This document shows, piece by piece, positions 1 to 13,034 of a stretch of DNA of 64,000 nt (within the stretch, counting starts at the first letter, position 1; every line of letters starts with the position of its first letter). Position numbers and translations under genes: made by a program. The DNA comes from Perca fluviatilis (Eukaryota > Chordata > Actinopteri > Perciformes > Percidae). A model generated the notes under the pieces. That model was not told the origin of the DNA. It worked only from the letters and a program-made list of their open reading frames with translations, and made no database searches. Location of the stretch: positions 11,878,169-11,942,168 of the forward strand of contig NC_053126.1 of NCBI RefSeq assembly GCF_010015445.1, given 5' to 3'.

Positions 1-2643
1 GTTCAGAGTGTTGCTGTGTTGCATTGGTATTTTTTTTCTTTACCTGTCCCGTTATGCAGCATCAAGTGGTGCTTCAAAGAGGTTTTGATGTTTCAGGCTT
101 TCTTTGAGCCGAATGCAAATCTGTACACTGGCATGGGCCAGGAGACTGCACAAGCTGACAACTTGCCAGACACCTCCACATGATGTTTTCTCTGCACAGC
201 CCTGGGAAAAAAGTTTGGAGCTCCGATTTATCTGTCTGACAAATTCTATGATTCTGTTTGGTGATTTAAAGCGGGTGCCCACAACGGGTTAGAAGATGCT
301 CGTTTAGTTTTTCAAACTGCAATTTAGTTAAATGTTTTAGGTCACAACGGCTTGTTTTCCCCCCACAAAAATGGATCTCCTCTGATTTTTGTTCCAGCGA
401 AATGTTTGTGATCCTCCCAAGAATTTTAATCTGACAGTCAAACATGTACAAATATAGTTCCACAGTTATGGATATTGTAAATTATAGTAGGTAAATCCAT
501 GCAAAACTGCCTCTACACTAACCACAATGCTTTGACTACCTAAGAGTAAAAAGTGGATGAATCCTAGTGGTGTCACCATGAGAAAATCTTTCGTTTAGTC
601 AACAAACAAATACAAAATGATTCAATTTGAACTAAAGATGGGGTTGTCAGAAGGATGTGAGTTAAAGGCTGTAGAGGATAGAGAGGAAGGAAGCTGCATG
701 TGAAGAGAGAGAGGGCTGGTGTTGGAAGACAGATGAGAGGCAGGGATAGACCAGAGGGCAAGGAAACCGCTAGAACTGCCAACCTGTCAAGGAACTGGGA
801 CTTCCAGCTGGAGCCAGGTTACAGGCAGAGCGGAGACCCTTCATTGCCAGGCCTCCGTGTCTGTCTGGCTCAAGTCCCTGGTGCCCCATCCTACCCATCT
901 TCTGCCAAGATCCTGGCTGTGGTGTGTAGACAGAACCACAATGTTCATGTCATGCTAATTGGATTTGTCAGATGGAGGGTTGAGGGATTGAATGAGGAGG
1001 TGTAAGCCTCAGATATGCAAAGAAATAATTAATTTCTCCATCACAAGCTGTTTGACAAGCCTGTTTCCGCCCCCCTCGCTTTGATATTGTTGATAGTCTC
1101 ACAGTTCAAAATGGTTTATGCATTGCAGAAATAGCAGAAATGACTTTGATCGTCCGTGTTTGTTGTGTACATGCTCTAGTCATGCCCAGAGCTGTTATAT
1201 CAGCGCACAGGGTTCTAGAACATATATATATATATAGGGCACACATGCCAGTCCTTTAGCACCGCAGGGACTCGGGAGACGTCCTCATCTGCATGAACCA
1301 GATCAGTTTTGACAAGCTCGGGCTCTTAGCGCTTGTAAAGCCTGTGGGGTTGTCCGTGAAGCCTCTTAGCTGCAACACCCAAGAGGCTGCTTCGTTTTTA
1401 TCATCTGCAGGCTGTTTCATAACCACAAGAACATTTGAGGGCCTCATCACATCTACTATTCCCCAGTTGGGTTATGACTGACGTTGCTCTTTGGATCCTC
1501 TCTCTATAGATGGGGAATTCTATTAGAGCTAAAGCCATCTAATTTCCTCTGGAGAGAGCCTCTCACCGCTCTGGTTATTGATCTGATCATGAAAGATTGA
1601 TGATTTTATTATCGATTTACATGCATTCATGTAAAGTGCAGGAGGAAACGAAGCTGTTCATGAAGTGTGTTTGATGGCTTGTGGTCTTTATGGTATAAGC
1701 TTGATGCTTACAATTCTTTCCTGTAGATGAGAACTGCCAGTTAATCTTCCTCAAGCATAGAGATTTCAGATCCACATGCAAAAATAACTGACTTGATAAC
1801 AAGCATCTGTGGACCAAATGACAATAAAAGCTGGTTCATGGATTGAGTTGCCCCTGTCTTTTTCTTTGAGCAGTTATAATCATGAATAGAAACCCAATGA
1901 AAGGATAATGGTCTCACATTATGGAAAAAAGCCATCACACAGAGCTTTATGCAACGCATCCTAATCCAGACAAGTTCTATTGTTGGGAACCTGAACATCT
2001 CATTACATTGACGAATACTGCATGATTACATACACAACAAGCACACTGTAAATATATGCATACATGGCATGCACTGCACGAACACACACAAATCCACTTG
2101 TCATCATCATTTCTTAACTGACATCTTTTTTTTTCAATATCTTAGACCTAAAACAAGGAAAAGAAAAAGTATTGTTCACATCATATCAATTTAAGTGTTT
2201 TTCTTCTTCTTTGGTAGTTCTTTGGCTGTTAGAACAGTATTTCCCTAAAGAACTCCCACGGGAGCGATAAGAATGGTGCTGGCTCTCATAAGTTAGACAC
2301 ACTTTTAAAGGTGCCGTCTGAGCTCATCTTTGGGTGTGTGCACAGATGAAGCATGTTACTGTTGACAGCTGTTCTCACAGCTGTGACTCACTCACACACT
2401 TACATATGCACACAAGCTGCAAAGAGAAGGACGCTGTGGGGGTTACGGAGTTCATGCACCCTCCATCACCCATTGCTGGTACTGGAATATTTGCAAGCAG
2501 CGAGCCAAGTCGCAGCTGTAGCCACTCACTCAGAGCTGTGGGTATATTACACAAACGGTGATGACTGCAAGCCCACACTCTGCCTGCACACACAATAAAA
2601 AGCTAGCTCATTCACTCCCAGCCGCTCACCATTCAGCACTTCC
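1..2643. other. Non-coding, probably fam20c intron 3
   Basis: No exon with coding character or recognised RNA gene is visible on either strand. A short AT dinucleotide run lies near 1203-1236. Assignment to fam20c intron 3 rests on exon 4 being the first fam20c exon found in the window. Confidence 0.45.
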
Positions 2644-3552
2644 TTAAAGGGCTGATAGAATGATTACATAGGGTATTTCACACTGTTCCTTAAGGTCTCC
2701 TAATAGGGTATGTAACATTGATTGGGCTGAAAATTGCTCGGTTGCTATTTTATGGGCCCTTACGCATCCCTGTGTTTTGGCCCTATTTGGAACTAGAGCT
2801 TTTCTTCCAAATATGGTATGCTCATGAATATTTACATGAGCTGCGCGCTGATTGGTTGACATACACAGAGATCGGAGACGAGACAGCAGGTCTCATATTT
2901 CAGACACTGCAATGTTTTGTTACTAAATTCAGCTCCCTCAAGGCCTCGGCATTTGGTAGTCCAGTAACCCAGAAAAGGTGACTTTGCGCGGGTATGGAGC
3001 GCCGCGGGCTTCCGGTCATGACGGAGATCCATCTAGCTCACAGCGAGCCGGGGTCTGTGAAGGAGGACACGGCGGGCTGGGAGGCAGCACCGGCCGCTGT
3101 CACGTTAGCCTGCTGAGCTCCTGCTGAGCTGCAACACACAGTCGGACAAAATTTGCAATTAGCCATCAATTTTCGGAAAACAGCCCATATTTGACCTCTA
3201 CATAGTTGATTTCAGTGAATTTAGTAATTAAAAAGCGGGCGAACAATGTATAACATTTCTGAGATCTGCGTGACCTTCATTCAGAAGACTCAGGTCAGTT
3301 GTGTAGCCTATGTAAATGTTGGGGCGTGACAAAGATAGAGACTAGAGCCAAATAAGGAGGAGCCACTGAGTTGACGTCAACTCGGTGGTTCGTTGAGATT
3401 TGCCCGTTTTCAGAGGCAGTTTCAAATTGTGAGATGAAGAAATAGGTGTCAGTGGGATTTTGAGGTTCTATGTATGTCCTATTTACCCACCAAACTGTCG
3501 TTTTTCAACTAGGACAGGGTAAAATCGGTTTTGCTTTCCATCACCCCTTTAA
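2644..3552. mobile_element. Non-autonomous DNA transposon-like element with TTAA ends
   Basis: The ends are imperfect inverted repeats: TTAAAGGGCTGATAGAA at the left and, read on the other strand, TTAAAGGGGTGATGGAA at the right. Each is bounded by TTAA (2644-2647 and 3549-3552), the target preferred by piggyBac-type transposases. The interior of about 0.9 kb has no transposase frame. It contains stretches I recognise as dispersed in fish genomes (near 2730-2880 and 3320-3550). The superfamily is inferred from TTAA alone. Confidence 0.6.
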
Positions 3553-6500
3553 TGATTTCCAAGTCAAAAAGCCTTAAAGATGTAAAGAGACTTTAAATGT
3601 GTTGACATATCAAATCTTTACATTAACATCCTCGTCCTATAGACTATGATAAAGTTTTCTGGGATGATTCTGACCCTAATGTTCCATATTATAAAAAGCT
3701 GATTTGTCACATCTATCCTTTCACATGCTGATAATGTATGTAAACTGTGGCTTCATCAGTCTTTCTGGTTAAACAGTGCTTAGCAGGGAGAGACTCCTCA
3801 GGTTTTTCAGCAGCCCTCCCCCCCCGCTGTGCCATCCTGGCATTAGATTGGCCTCACAGTGGTCACCATTGAGTCCAGTCGTAGCACACAAGACCAATCA
3901 GGTGGCAGGGGACAGAGCAGCTCAGGATGCCAAGCAATTGGTCTGACCTGGCTGTTGAAATATATGACATTCTGTAGAGAGCAGGTGTGGTTTGTTCCCG
4001 AGTCTGCAGAGATAGAGGAGGCTGTACATTTGAAGTGAAGTTTGTCTGTTTATCTAATAGGAATGTTTTTTTTCTCTTTGTGTGTTCTCATTTGTGTGTT
4101 CATATCTCAGTGTTTGTATGTGTGAGTGTGGGTCTAGGTCTATGACAGACTATTGTTTGACATGTTTCCATATTTACAGAGAGAGAAAGAGGAAAAGAAG
4201 AGAATAAAAGAAGAGAATAAACAGGATAATGTAAGATCTATGTAGAGAATCTGTCTTTGACAGATGTAGACAGAGAAACAGTTGCCTAACAGTTTCCCAA
4301 CAAAACTGTAATGAAACGGTATGAGTGTGTTGAGTGTGTTTGGGATAGTCTTTCATTTTTCTTGGTGATGTTATGAAACTAGTTATTTATTTCAAAAGGC
4401 TACATTTTGAATGCAATTAGTGCTTTTTTTTATTTAAAAAAGGAATAAAAAAGTATTGAACCTCATTACTTTGGTTTACAGTGTAGACTAAGACTAGCTT
4501 TTGAATTAGATTTTCTTTTTTTAAAACACTTCAGAACTTGCAGTACTTGATGAAAAAAGGGATGATTTATTTTATAACAGACATAATTAATTAGTTTGTG
4601 GTATACCAGCCCAGTATCTCTCGGAATTACATCCATATTGGGCAATTGCATACCTAACAATTTATGTTCAGTGCAGTGTAATTTGCTCTTTTTCAGAAAT
4701 AACTTTATTTAGTTATTTGGGAAATCCAACACAGAGAAACATCCAAAGCAAAGATCATGTCTGCTGTCAAACATTATCTTCTGCGTCTCCTCCACATTTT
4801 ATTGTCTATCTCTCTTACACTCACCCACATACACACATCCAGAGTGAGAGTGTCACAACATCTGTTTCTCATGCAGCTTTGTGCTCGCAGCCAGAGAGGC
4901 CCGGACCCAGCAGCTCTTCTTTAGGCTCTGGGCACTACCGACTCCCTCCTCCGGTCTTTAAAATTAATTTGGTTTTCAAACTGCCGTAATGTGGCTAAGG
5001 ATTGCTCATCTTACACAGCCTTATTTCTCTTTCCCCCCCCCTTACATGCTCCTCTTTCATCCCCATCATGACCTCTCTCTTCCTTTATTCACTCTATCAA
5101 AGAGTTTTGTGTCGTCCACGGTTGTAATGTCAATAGTCTTAGAATGGCTTTCTACCACGTATGTACTGTACATTTTCACTGTTTTTCATTTGCCCTAATT
5201 TACACACTGATTTATAATTTTCCTATTTCGGGCATCCATGTAAACAACCCCACCTAATGAAATTCTCGATCTCTCGGTTTCACGCTGTGATGTTGCTTAA
5301 CAAAAGGTGTGGGTTGTTTGCATGTGTTTGAACTTGTGTGTTCAAACTTGTGTCTTTAGCTGGTTAAGTGTGTGTGTGTGTGTGTGTCTCCAGGTCCAGT
5401 TTAGTCGGTGTGTGGGAGCTGTGATGTATTGGCCTCTTGTAGGCTGTGAGATGAGCCGGTTAATTAGTGCGATGTTTTAACCAGCTGCATTCAGTGGTTT
5501 GTCACATCTGCCCAGACATCAGCGCACACACACTATTTCAGTTGACAATTTGCATCAGTGAAGGCTTAATAAAGTCTACTGCAGAATTTCAATGTGTAAT
5601 GTTTAAATTGAAGTGTCAATCATTTATGTGTGTTCTGCTTGTTATGTTTTATGTGTTGTTATTGAAGTGTGCATTTGGGTCTTCTGTAATCAGTCATTTC
5701 ATATCATTCACATCTGTTCACAATTACCACTGACTTGTTTCTATTCCATTTGCTGGATGTTCTCAAAATAAGTTCCATCTTTTCATGTTTCTCTTTACTT
5801 CTGTGTCTCACTCTTGACTGTGTCTCAGCTCAGTGTCTATTCTTGATTTGAGAGGTCGGTAGTGTGACATCTGGCACTGAACAGGGCTGTATATCATCTC
5901 AAATCACATCTTCTTTTTTGACACAGACACTGAAACAGAGTACTGTCTTATTTTAGACTCCTGAACCTTAAACTTCCCTCATACACTCCCCACTCTCACA
6001 CACTTCACATAAAGACATCTCTCATGAATGTTTTACTAGGTCAGCTCCTGAGGAAGTGGTGTTTTTTTCGTCACCATCCCCCCCCATCCTCCCTTCTCTC
6101 TGTCCATCCCTCTCTCTGTCTCCACCTCCCGTTCATGCTCCTTTTTGGACTTTGTTTGTTTGATTCGCTGAGGCAGTACTAATCCTCGGCTTGTCCCTCA
6201 TCTCTCTGCTCTGTATTTTTAGATTCTCTCCATTTTCTCTCTCTGTCTAACAAGTGTTTATGCACTCGCAGTGTAATGTGGCAGAGCCGTGAGTACCCTA
6301 ATCGTAATGTGATTACAGGCCAACTGACTCTGAGTTGCTAGAGATGATACAATGAGTTATGTTTGTGTGTGTGGTTCTGGGCATTGACCCCAATCGTTGC
6401 AATTATACCTTGTGGCGCATCTTATTATAAAATAGTGTGCCACATACTGTCAGTGTTAAATCAGACCACCAAATAAATCCATGTTTGTATAGTTTTGGTC

Positions 6501-6664
6501 CTTCATTGCCATAATTTATAACAATTTAGAACTCCAATAGATCGAGACATATGAGCAGTTTTATCACACTTACTGTATTTGGCTATGAACAGCTATGAAC
6601 CAATCACAACAATGAACCAATCAGATTGCTTAATTTGAGCTACTCGTTTTATTATATGTGAAAC
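3553..6664. other. Non-coding, no recognised gene
   Basis: Ordinary A/T-rich intergenic or intronic sequence with short pyrimidine tracts near 6080-6250 and a small TG run near 5370. No coding exon is apparent. Confidence 0.5.
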
Positions 6665-7078
6665 ATTAAAGGAATAGTTTGCAGTTGCTAGAATATTATG
6701 CACAGTAACTTTCTGTTGTTACTGTTGCCAGGCAACCCACAGAGACTCCAGGAAGTCACTGATCTTGGCCAAGAAAAAATCTGTTAAAGAACTCTATATT
6801 CCCACAACAGGTTGTTACTACACTTTGCTTTTTGTTCATCTTAAACATATGAGATATACAAATTTTATTAGTGAGCTTTAGAGGTGCTGGTAGGCAGATT
6901 GTGTTACCTTTGGACAGAGCCGGGCTAGCTGTTTCCCCCTGTTTCCAGTCTTTATGCTAAGCCAAGCTAACCAATCTTCTTACTCTTGCCAAAAAAAGCA
7001 AATTGGCGTATTGCCCAAATTCTTCTTCTACTACTACTATTCTTCTAACATACATGTTGGGTAAGTGAGCATTTTTTT
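6665..7078 (-). mobile_element. Old teleost interspersed repeat
   Basis: Contains the motifs ttaaaggaatagtttg, gccaggcaac, gactccaggaagt and tagctgtttccccctg in the order seen in a very common fish dispersed repeat, here diverged and shortened. The limits are approximate. Class (SINE or DNA element) is not determined from sequence alone. Confidence 0.55.
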
Positions 7079-8775
7079 AACCTTTGTGATTGTTTTTAAA
7101 ACTGTTAAATAGTCAGAATGTCCATTTATAAGGTAGACGTATCAACATGGGTGTATGTATGTGTATATTTTGAAATAAAGTAGATTCTTTTTGTAACTCG
7201 TAACATGATGGGTCAATAGCGTGAATCAATTGCACACGCCTTGAGCAATGTAGTGGTTTGGAGTTGTCAAAACAGGTTTCATACAATCAATCAGCAACAT
7301 ACAGTAGGCTGAAAAGATGGATATTTGACGACTAGATCAAGAAGTCTGGTAATTCTTCAAAGCAAAAGTTTTGAGCCTGATATGTGAATCTTAGACCGGT
7401 GTACGTGTTTGTGTTTTTATGCATTTGTGTCCATGCTTTTGGATTTGTGGTTGGGACCAGAGCGTGTGTGCTCCTCTGTGTTTCACCACATCCAAGTGAA
7501 TCACATTCTTGCAATAGTGCATGCTTGTTGTGGTTTCTGGCCCTGTTTTTGTCACTGCTTTGCATGGTTATGTTGCTAAGCCGTCCTAACGTATCATTAT
7601 AGTCTAAAATACTGTATGGGGGAATTCTTAAGCTTCCCGCTAGGAATGTCTTTGCAGCATTTGTCTGGAATGCTGAAAATTCATTTCCCTCCAGGAGGTG
7701 AATTCTAGACATCTTAAATAAGTATCTTTTTTTATGTGGCGAGGAAAACAGGCCAAACCTTGACTTATGTACCTTCAGTAGGAGTCATCTGCTGAAACTA
7801 CATGAAATGTCCCTGGTTGGTTATCTTAGATGAGCACACAGGAATGCTGCATTATATTGAGTTTTTTTTTAAGGATAACTGTCCTCTAAGTGCTTTTGGT
7901 GAATCTAATATCTCTGACCTTGCATTTTAGCATTTTACCCTGACAAGTTAGACAACAACTTTCTGTGTGACCATAAAATCTTGCTAATGGCCCTGATGTT
8001 TTTCCTTTCTAGTCCTTCTCAGAAGCTATAATGAGGATAATTGTTTGGGCTTAGACGGACCAAAAGGGGATTAGTCTTTTTTTTCCTTATAGCACTCTGA
8101 AAATGACAGAGCACACATGCTTCATTCTTACTTTGTCACTAAATCAACTGTTTCTACTTAACAATGGGACCACACGCACTGCACCACCCCTTACAACTGA
8201 GCTCTGTCATTAAATAACGGCCTTTCCCAGGTAGATCTATCACAGTCCACCTGAATTTCTCTCCAGGCCGAATGAATGAAACAACAGTTCTTCGACAGAG
8301 AGAAAGAGGGATAGCATTGTGGTTATGTAACTTGGGCCTTTTGTGATAGCATGCACAGGTTAATACATCCATTGTAGGCCAGGCCCATGCTTGTCTAAGC
8401 CTGTCCCATGCATGGTGGCAATTATGCTGTATGCGACTCCTCTATCACCCTGACAGAGGCCAGTGGAAGGGGAGGAGAATGCATTCATTGTCTACCAATT
8501 AAACCAGAGGAGGGTTCTACCTGGCTTTGCCCATTGTCAGGGCAGGATGTAGGAGGGGCTGCAGTGGCCAGGTCTGGTATCACCGAGCCACCTGATCCAG
8601 GGGCTTGCCTGGGTCACCCCTACCCTCCCACCCTCCTTTTTGCAGCTCTGGGCAGCAGTGATGCAAACAGAAGAGCCTCTGTGCTGGTGGTGCAGGGAGA
8701 CTCTCATTCAGTGCTGTTACTGCTGGGAAGATTGTTCACAAAAGGAGTGCTAGGAATCTCTGAGATTCACAAATG

Positions 8776-8921
<146 letters not shown>

Positions 8922-9309
8922 ATGCGGTCTTCATGTGTCACCTCCTCTTGATCATATTTTAATTGTTACATGTAACAAAGGACAGAGTAGACTTTCATCT
9001 TCAGTTCCCAGATGTATGATATTATTTGGTTTTTACATCTAAGAAAAGTTAATCTCCACATGTCTCTTTTAGGGTCATAACACAGCAGCATTAGTAGATT
9101 TGGTTAGAGATTGTATGTATCCACAGACAGGCGCAGACTCAAGTAACAGCTGTCCCCCCAGTGGACCTGTGGGCAGGTGGTGAGGCTAGCAACACTAGTA
9201 TGAAAAGATAAAAATACCAGATTCTCTTTGATTCTACATTGTGGACAGCCAGCTGCATCTATGTGGGTTGAGGTGAGTTTATCATGAATGTCTATAACAC
9301 ATTTCATGG

Positions 9310-10040
9310 CAGTTATTATAACCTTTATTTATTCAGGGAGGGCCATTGAAAGCCCTCTGTTTTCCAATGATTCCCTGATTACAGCACAAATAAAAAGTAA
9401 TATAAAACCATCTCAAACATTACAGTACAAATAAATAATATTATCATAAAAGTAATCTGATCATAAAACACTACTCAAATTACAATATGTAAAAAATTAA
9501 TGAAAGGAACAATCACAAAATAACAGTACATGTAAACAATAAAAACAAACGAGAATCACTGATGTAGGTGAATAAGAGTTATTAAAAACAAGGGCAGTCT
9601 CTATGTAACACATTTTCAAGCATCATCTTGAACGTCCCAATGGAAAAGACTTCTTCTAATTTGAGAATTCAAAACCACAACGTTGACCTAGTGGCGCTAG
9701 ACTTTGACCTGCTGGTGGCACTAGATGAAAGTCAGGGGATCATCAAAGTCATCCACTGGGCACCTTTCTTCGGATATCTGCACCAAATTGCATGGCAATG
9801 TATCCAGTAGTTCTCAAGACATTTTACTAAAAAACAAATGTATCAACTGGCTGGTGGCACTAGATGAAAAGTCAGGGGATCACTGAAGTCAGTAGGCTTT
9901 ATGCTCTGGGATCAAAAAATGTCTGTTCAAGAATTCCGTGTCAATCCATCCAATAGTTGTGTAGAGATTTTCGTATGGAACCAAGTGGGGGACCAAGTGA
10001 CCTACAGCCTGATATTTAATCCCTAGAGCCATGCTGCTAG
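9310..10040. mobile_element. Dispersed fish repeats including a duplicated block
   Basis: A segment beginning ataacctttatttattcagg resembles a common teleost repeat terminus. From 9690 a second family starts. The phrase ctggtggcactagatgaaa with agtcaggggatca appears at about 9710-9745 and again at about 9850-9885, followed each time by similar text about a match of 'tccatccaatagttg' type. This is a direct duplication of roughly 140 bp within the element. Confidence 0.5.
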
Positions 10041-10439
10041 TGAGACAAAAGAAAATAATGCTATCCAGTGCAAAAATACTTGGAATGTTTTCTGTTGTAT
10101 AATGAATTGGATTACAAATACATTGTAGGATGTTCATGTTATTGTTCCCCTCTGTGAGGTATATACACAAGGGGGACCAATGCACCAACTACACATCATC
10201 ATTACAAGATGATGCATTGGGACACAAACTGCAGCGACATTAAAGGTCACATTACAAAGTGCAGCAGTCACACGATGATGCATGGACAGTGCCTCATGAT
10301 GCAGAATAGTGAAGAATATCACATTTGAGCCAGTTCCATTTGCTTTCTTCTCATTGTGAGCATCATTTAGCGCACTAGAAAATGTGCTGTGATGCATTTT
10401 CAGAGTGATATCTTTGAAATGTATGTATGTAAGTATGTA

Positions 10440-10832
10440 TCATCAGGAAACTTTACTTAAAGTATTACAAGTAAAAGTACTCAATGCAGAAAAATCCTCA
10501 CATTTTAGAAACTGGAAACCGTCAAAACAGTTCTGTCAATCAACTAATTGTTTAATCGGCTAATCATTTCAGCTGTACTGTGTAGTAAAACATGGATTTT
10601 ATAAACAACTATGTGTTTTGTGTGCAAAAATCTTGATTTGTAAAGTAACTAGTAACTAAAGCTGTCAGATTATTGTAGTGGAGTAAAAAGTACAATATTT
10701 TTCTCTGAAAAGTAATGGAGTAGAAGTAAAAAGTGGCATGAAAAGAAAAGACTCAAGTAAAGTACTGGTACCTCAAATTTGTACTTAAGTACAGTACTTT
10801 ATTAAATGTACTAGTTACATTCCACCACTGTT
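10440..10832. mobile_element. Teleost interspersed repeat
   Basis: Carries the runs acttaaagtattacaagtaa, aagtactcaatgcag, gtacttaagtacagtact and ttacattccaccactg in the order of a widely dispersed fish repeat that I recognise. It is degenerate and has no open frame. Boundaries are approximate. Confidence 0.6.
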
Positions 10833-11649
10833 TCTAGACATTCTAAGTATCCTCCTTATTCCTTTCACATACAAATTAACTTTATTTACTCTCAAGTGCA
10901 CTGGACTCTTTCCATCCCACTTAGCTATTACACAAGGATAAATGCAACCCTTGGAACTGTTTTTCCCGCTGTTTCACCACTTCCTCCTTCACCGCCATCA
11001 CCCACTCATGACCACAATGACATCTCTCAGCCACCACTTAGCCTCTGATAGATGGTTTCTATTTAGGAAACGGCCTCTGACCGCAAACCACCGAGCACAA
11101 CAAGACTGTTGACAGGTCTAAATAGAAAAGTTCAGCTGTGGGAGAAGCGAAGCACAAACATCCGTGCCTCGATTTGGGTGCCTCGCCCACAAAATAGCTT
11201 TCTGGAAAGACTCTTTTGATTGCTTTCTTTGGTCGAGGTATCGAAGTTTTTGAGTTTGATGTAGTTAGGTTTCACTCAGTGGTGTGCAATCCATTTTGGG
11301 ACGGTGAGGAAAAGCGGCGGTGAAAATAACTGACAGCCTGCTAAAATTGAGCTGTTCGCTCTCTGAGCTGAATGTAGTGATGGATGAACTTCAGGAGCTT
11401 TTAGCGTTAAGCAGAACAGGTTGTTAAGACTACCCCAAAGCTTCTCAGGTAATTCATAAACATTCATTAGGTAGCTAAAAACAAAAGACAGCACTTCTAA
11501 ATCAAATGGTATTCCATCATCAGTCATGCGCTGCTGGAATATGGCACTTTCACAAGCCGTACATTGGACTAATTAGGGGTAAAGTCTTTAGAGATAATCA
11601 AAAAGAAATGACAGCCTCTATGGATCTGCGTGTGCGTGTGCGTGTGCGT

Positions 11650-11690
<41 letters not shown>

Positions 11691-12148
11691 GCGGTGTGTC
11701 CACATTCAGTTTAAGTTGACACAGATGGGGAAGGGAGTAACTGGCCGAAAGCAAGCGCACGGTAAAAAAAGAGGGGGAAAGGGATGGAGATGTGTTTGTG
11801 GATACATGACTGACTGGTTTATACCCAGGGCACCTTAAGGTGGCAAACACTGCCTGGGTACGGGCGAGAGAGATGAGAAGATAATTTTGAGAGCAGTAAG
11901 GATCTCTAACAGCTGCAGCAGGTGATATTAAACATGGTTTAATACAGTATGCATGTGGGAAATAGTGTGTGTGCGTGTGTGCATTTTTCTTATCTTTGGG
12001 TCAACATAATAGGATTGTTTTGGATGCTTATCCAAAACAATTCACCTCAAGATATTCCCTCCCACAAATACAATGGATGTCCAAAATGCTTACTCACAAT
12101 CCAATTAACTTCTCTTGGCTCAAACAATACTATGTGCTAGCTGAGAGT

Positions 12149-12276
<128 letters not shown>

Positions 12277-12990
12277 GGGGCAGTGGGTGGGTCTGGGTAA
12301 TTAATGCTTCCCAGGATATAACATAATTTGCTCTAATTGGTGTTTGCTGTTCAGTAACTACTTAGTGATAATCAAATAAATGTTAATGGCCTGCTCGGAG
12401 AATGGACTTTCAGGAAGCCTCTCAGGAAATATTCTCAGTTTAGGGATGATTTATATGGTTTTGGCAGGTATTCCAGTCTCCTCTTCCTTAGCACTCATTC
12501 TGACCCACTCGTCTGCCAATTTCCACGCAGGGAATCTGCTTTGAATTTTATCCCAAGAGAAGAACATGATTGCATTTTCACTTTGGCCACAGATTACTTG
12601 TAGCTTTTTATAACCTAAATTTATTTCATGACTAAGAGAAAACATGCAACCGTCTAGAAACAGAGCATTGCTCCAGCTTTTAAAACCATGTGTGTGTTCA
12701 AACTTGAACACGTTATTTACCCGTGGTGTTTCAGATGACAGTCAATCTGCAGGAATTCAGACTTGAAAGGAGAAAGTGTAGCTGCTTTCTTGTATCTTTC
12801 CCCAAATCCTCCTCAGCCTGAGTAGAGAGACTACTTTTCGCTAGCCCTGCATTTTACTGACACGCTCAGACTGGGATTTTTTTCCCCTCCTCTCATCAGC
12901 TTCAGCTTACATGTCATGCTGAATACCAGAGCTTGTTACTCAGTCCCTGTGAGATGAAGACTCATGGTAATGCCCATTGATTTTGTGTGT

Positions 12991-13034
12991 AGGCAAAGAA
13001 AAACTTGCACGCAGGCAAAGAAAAACTTGCACGC
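12991..13034. repeat. Perfect 22-bp tandem duplication
   Basis: The 22-base unit at 12991-13012 (starting aggcaaagaa, ending ttgcacgc) is repeated exactly at 13013-13034 and runs straight into a short CA array. Confidence 0.9.

Noticed and set aside
7332..7712. 126-codon minus-strand open frame
   Set aside because: No recognisable motif. The sequence reads as ordinary A/T-rich intron on both strands.
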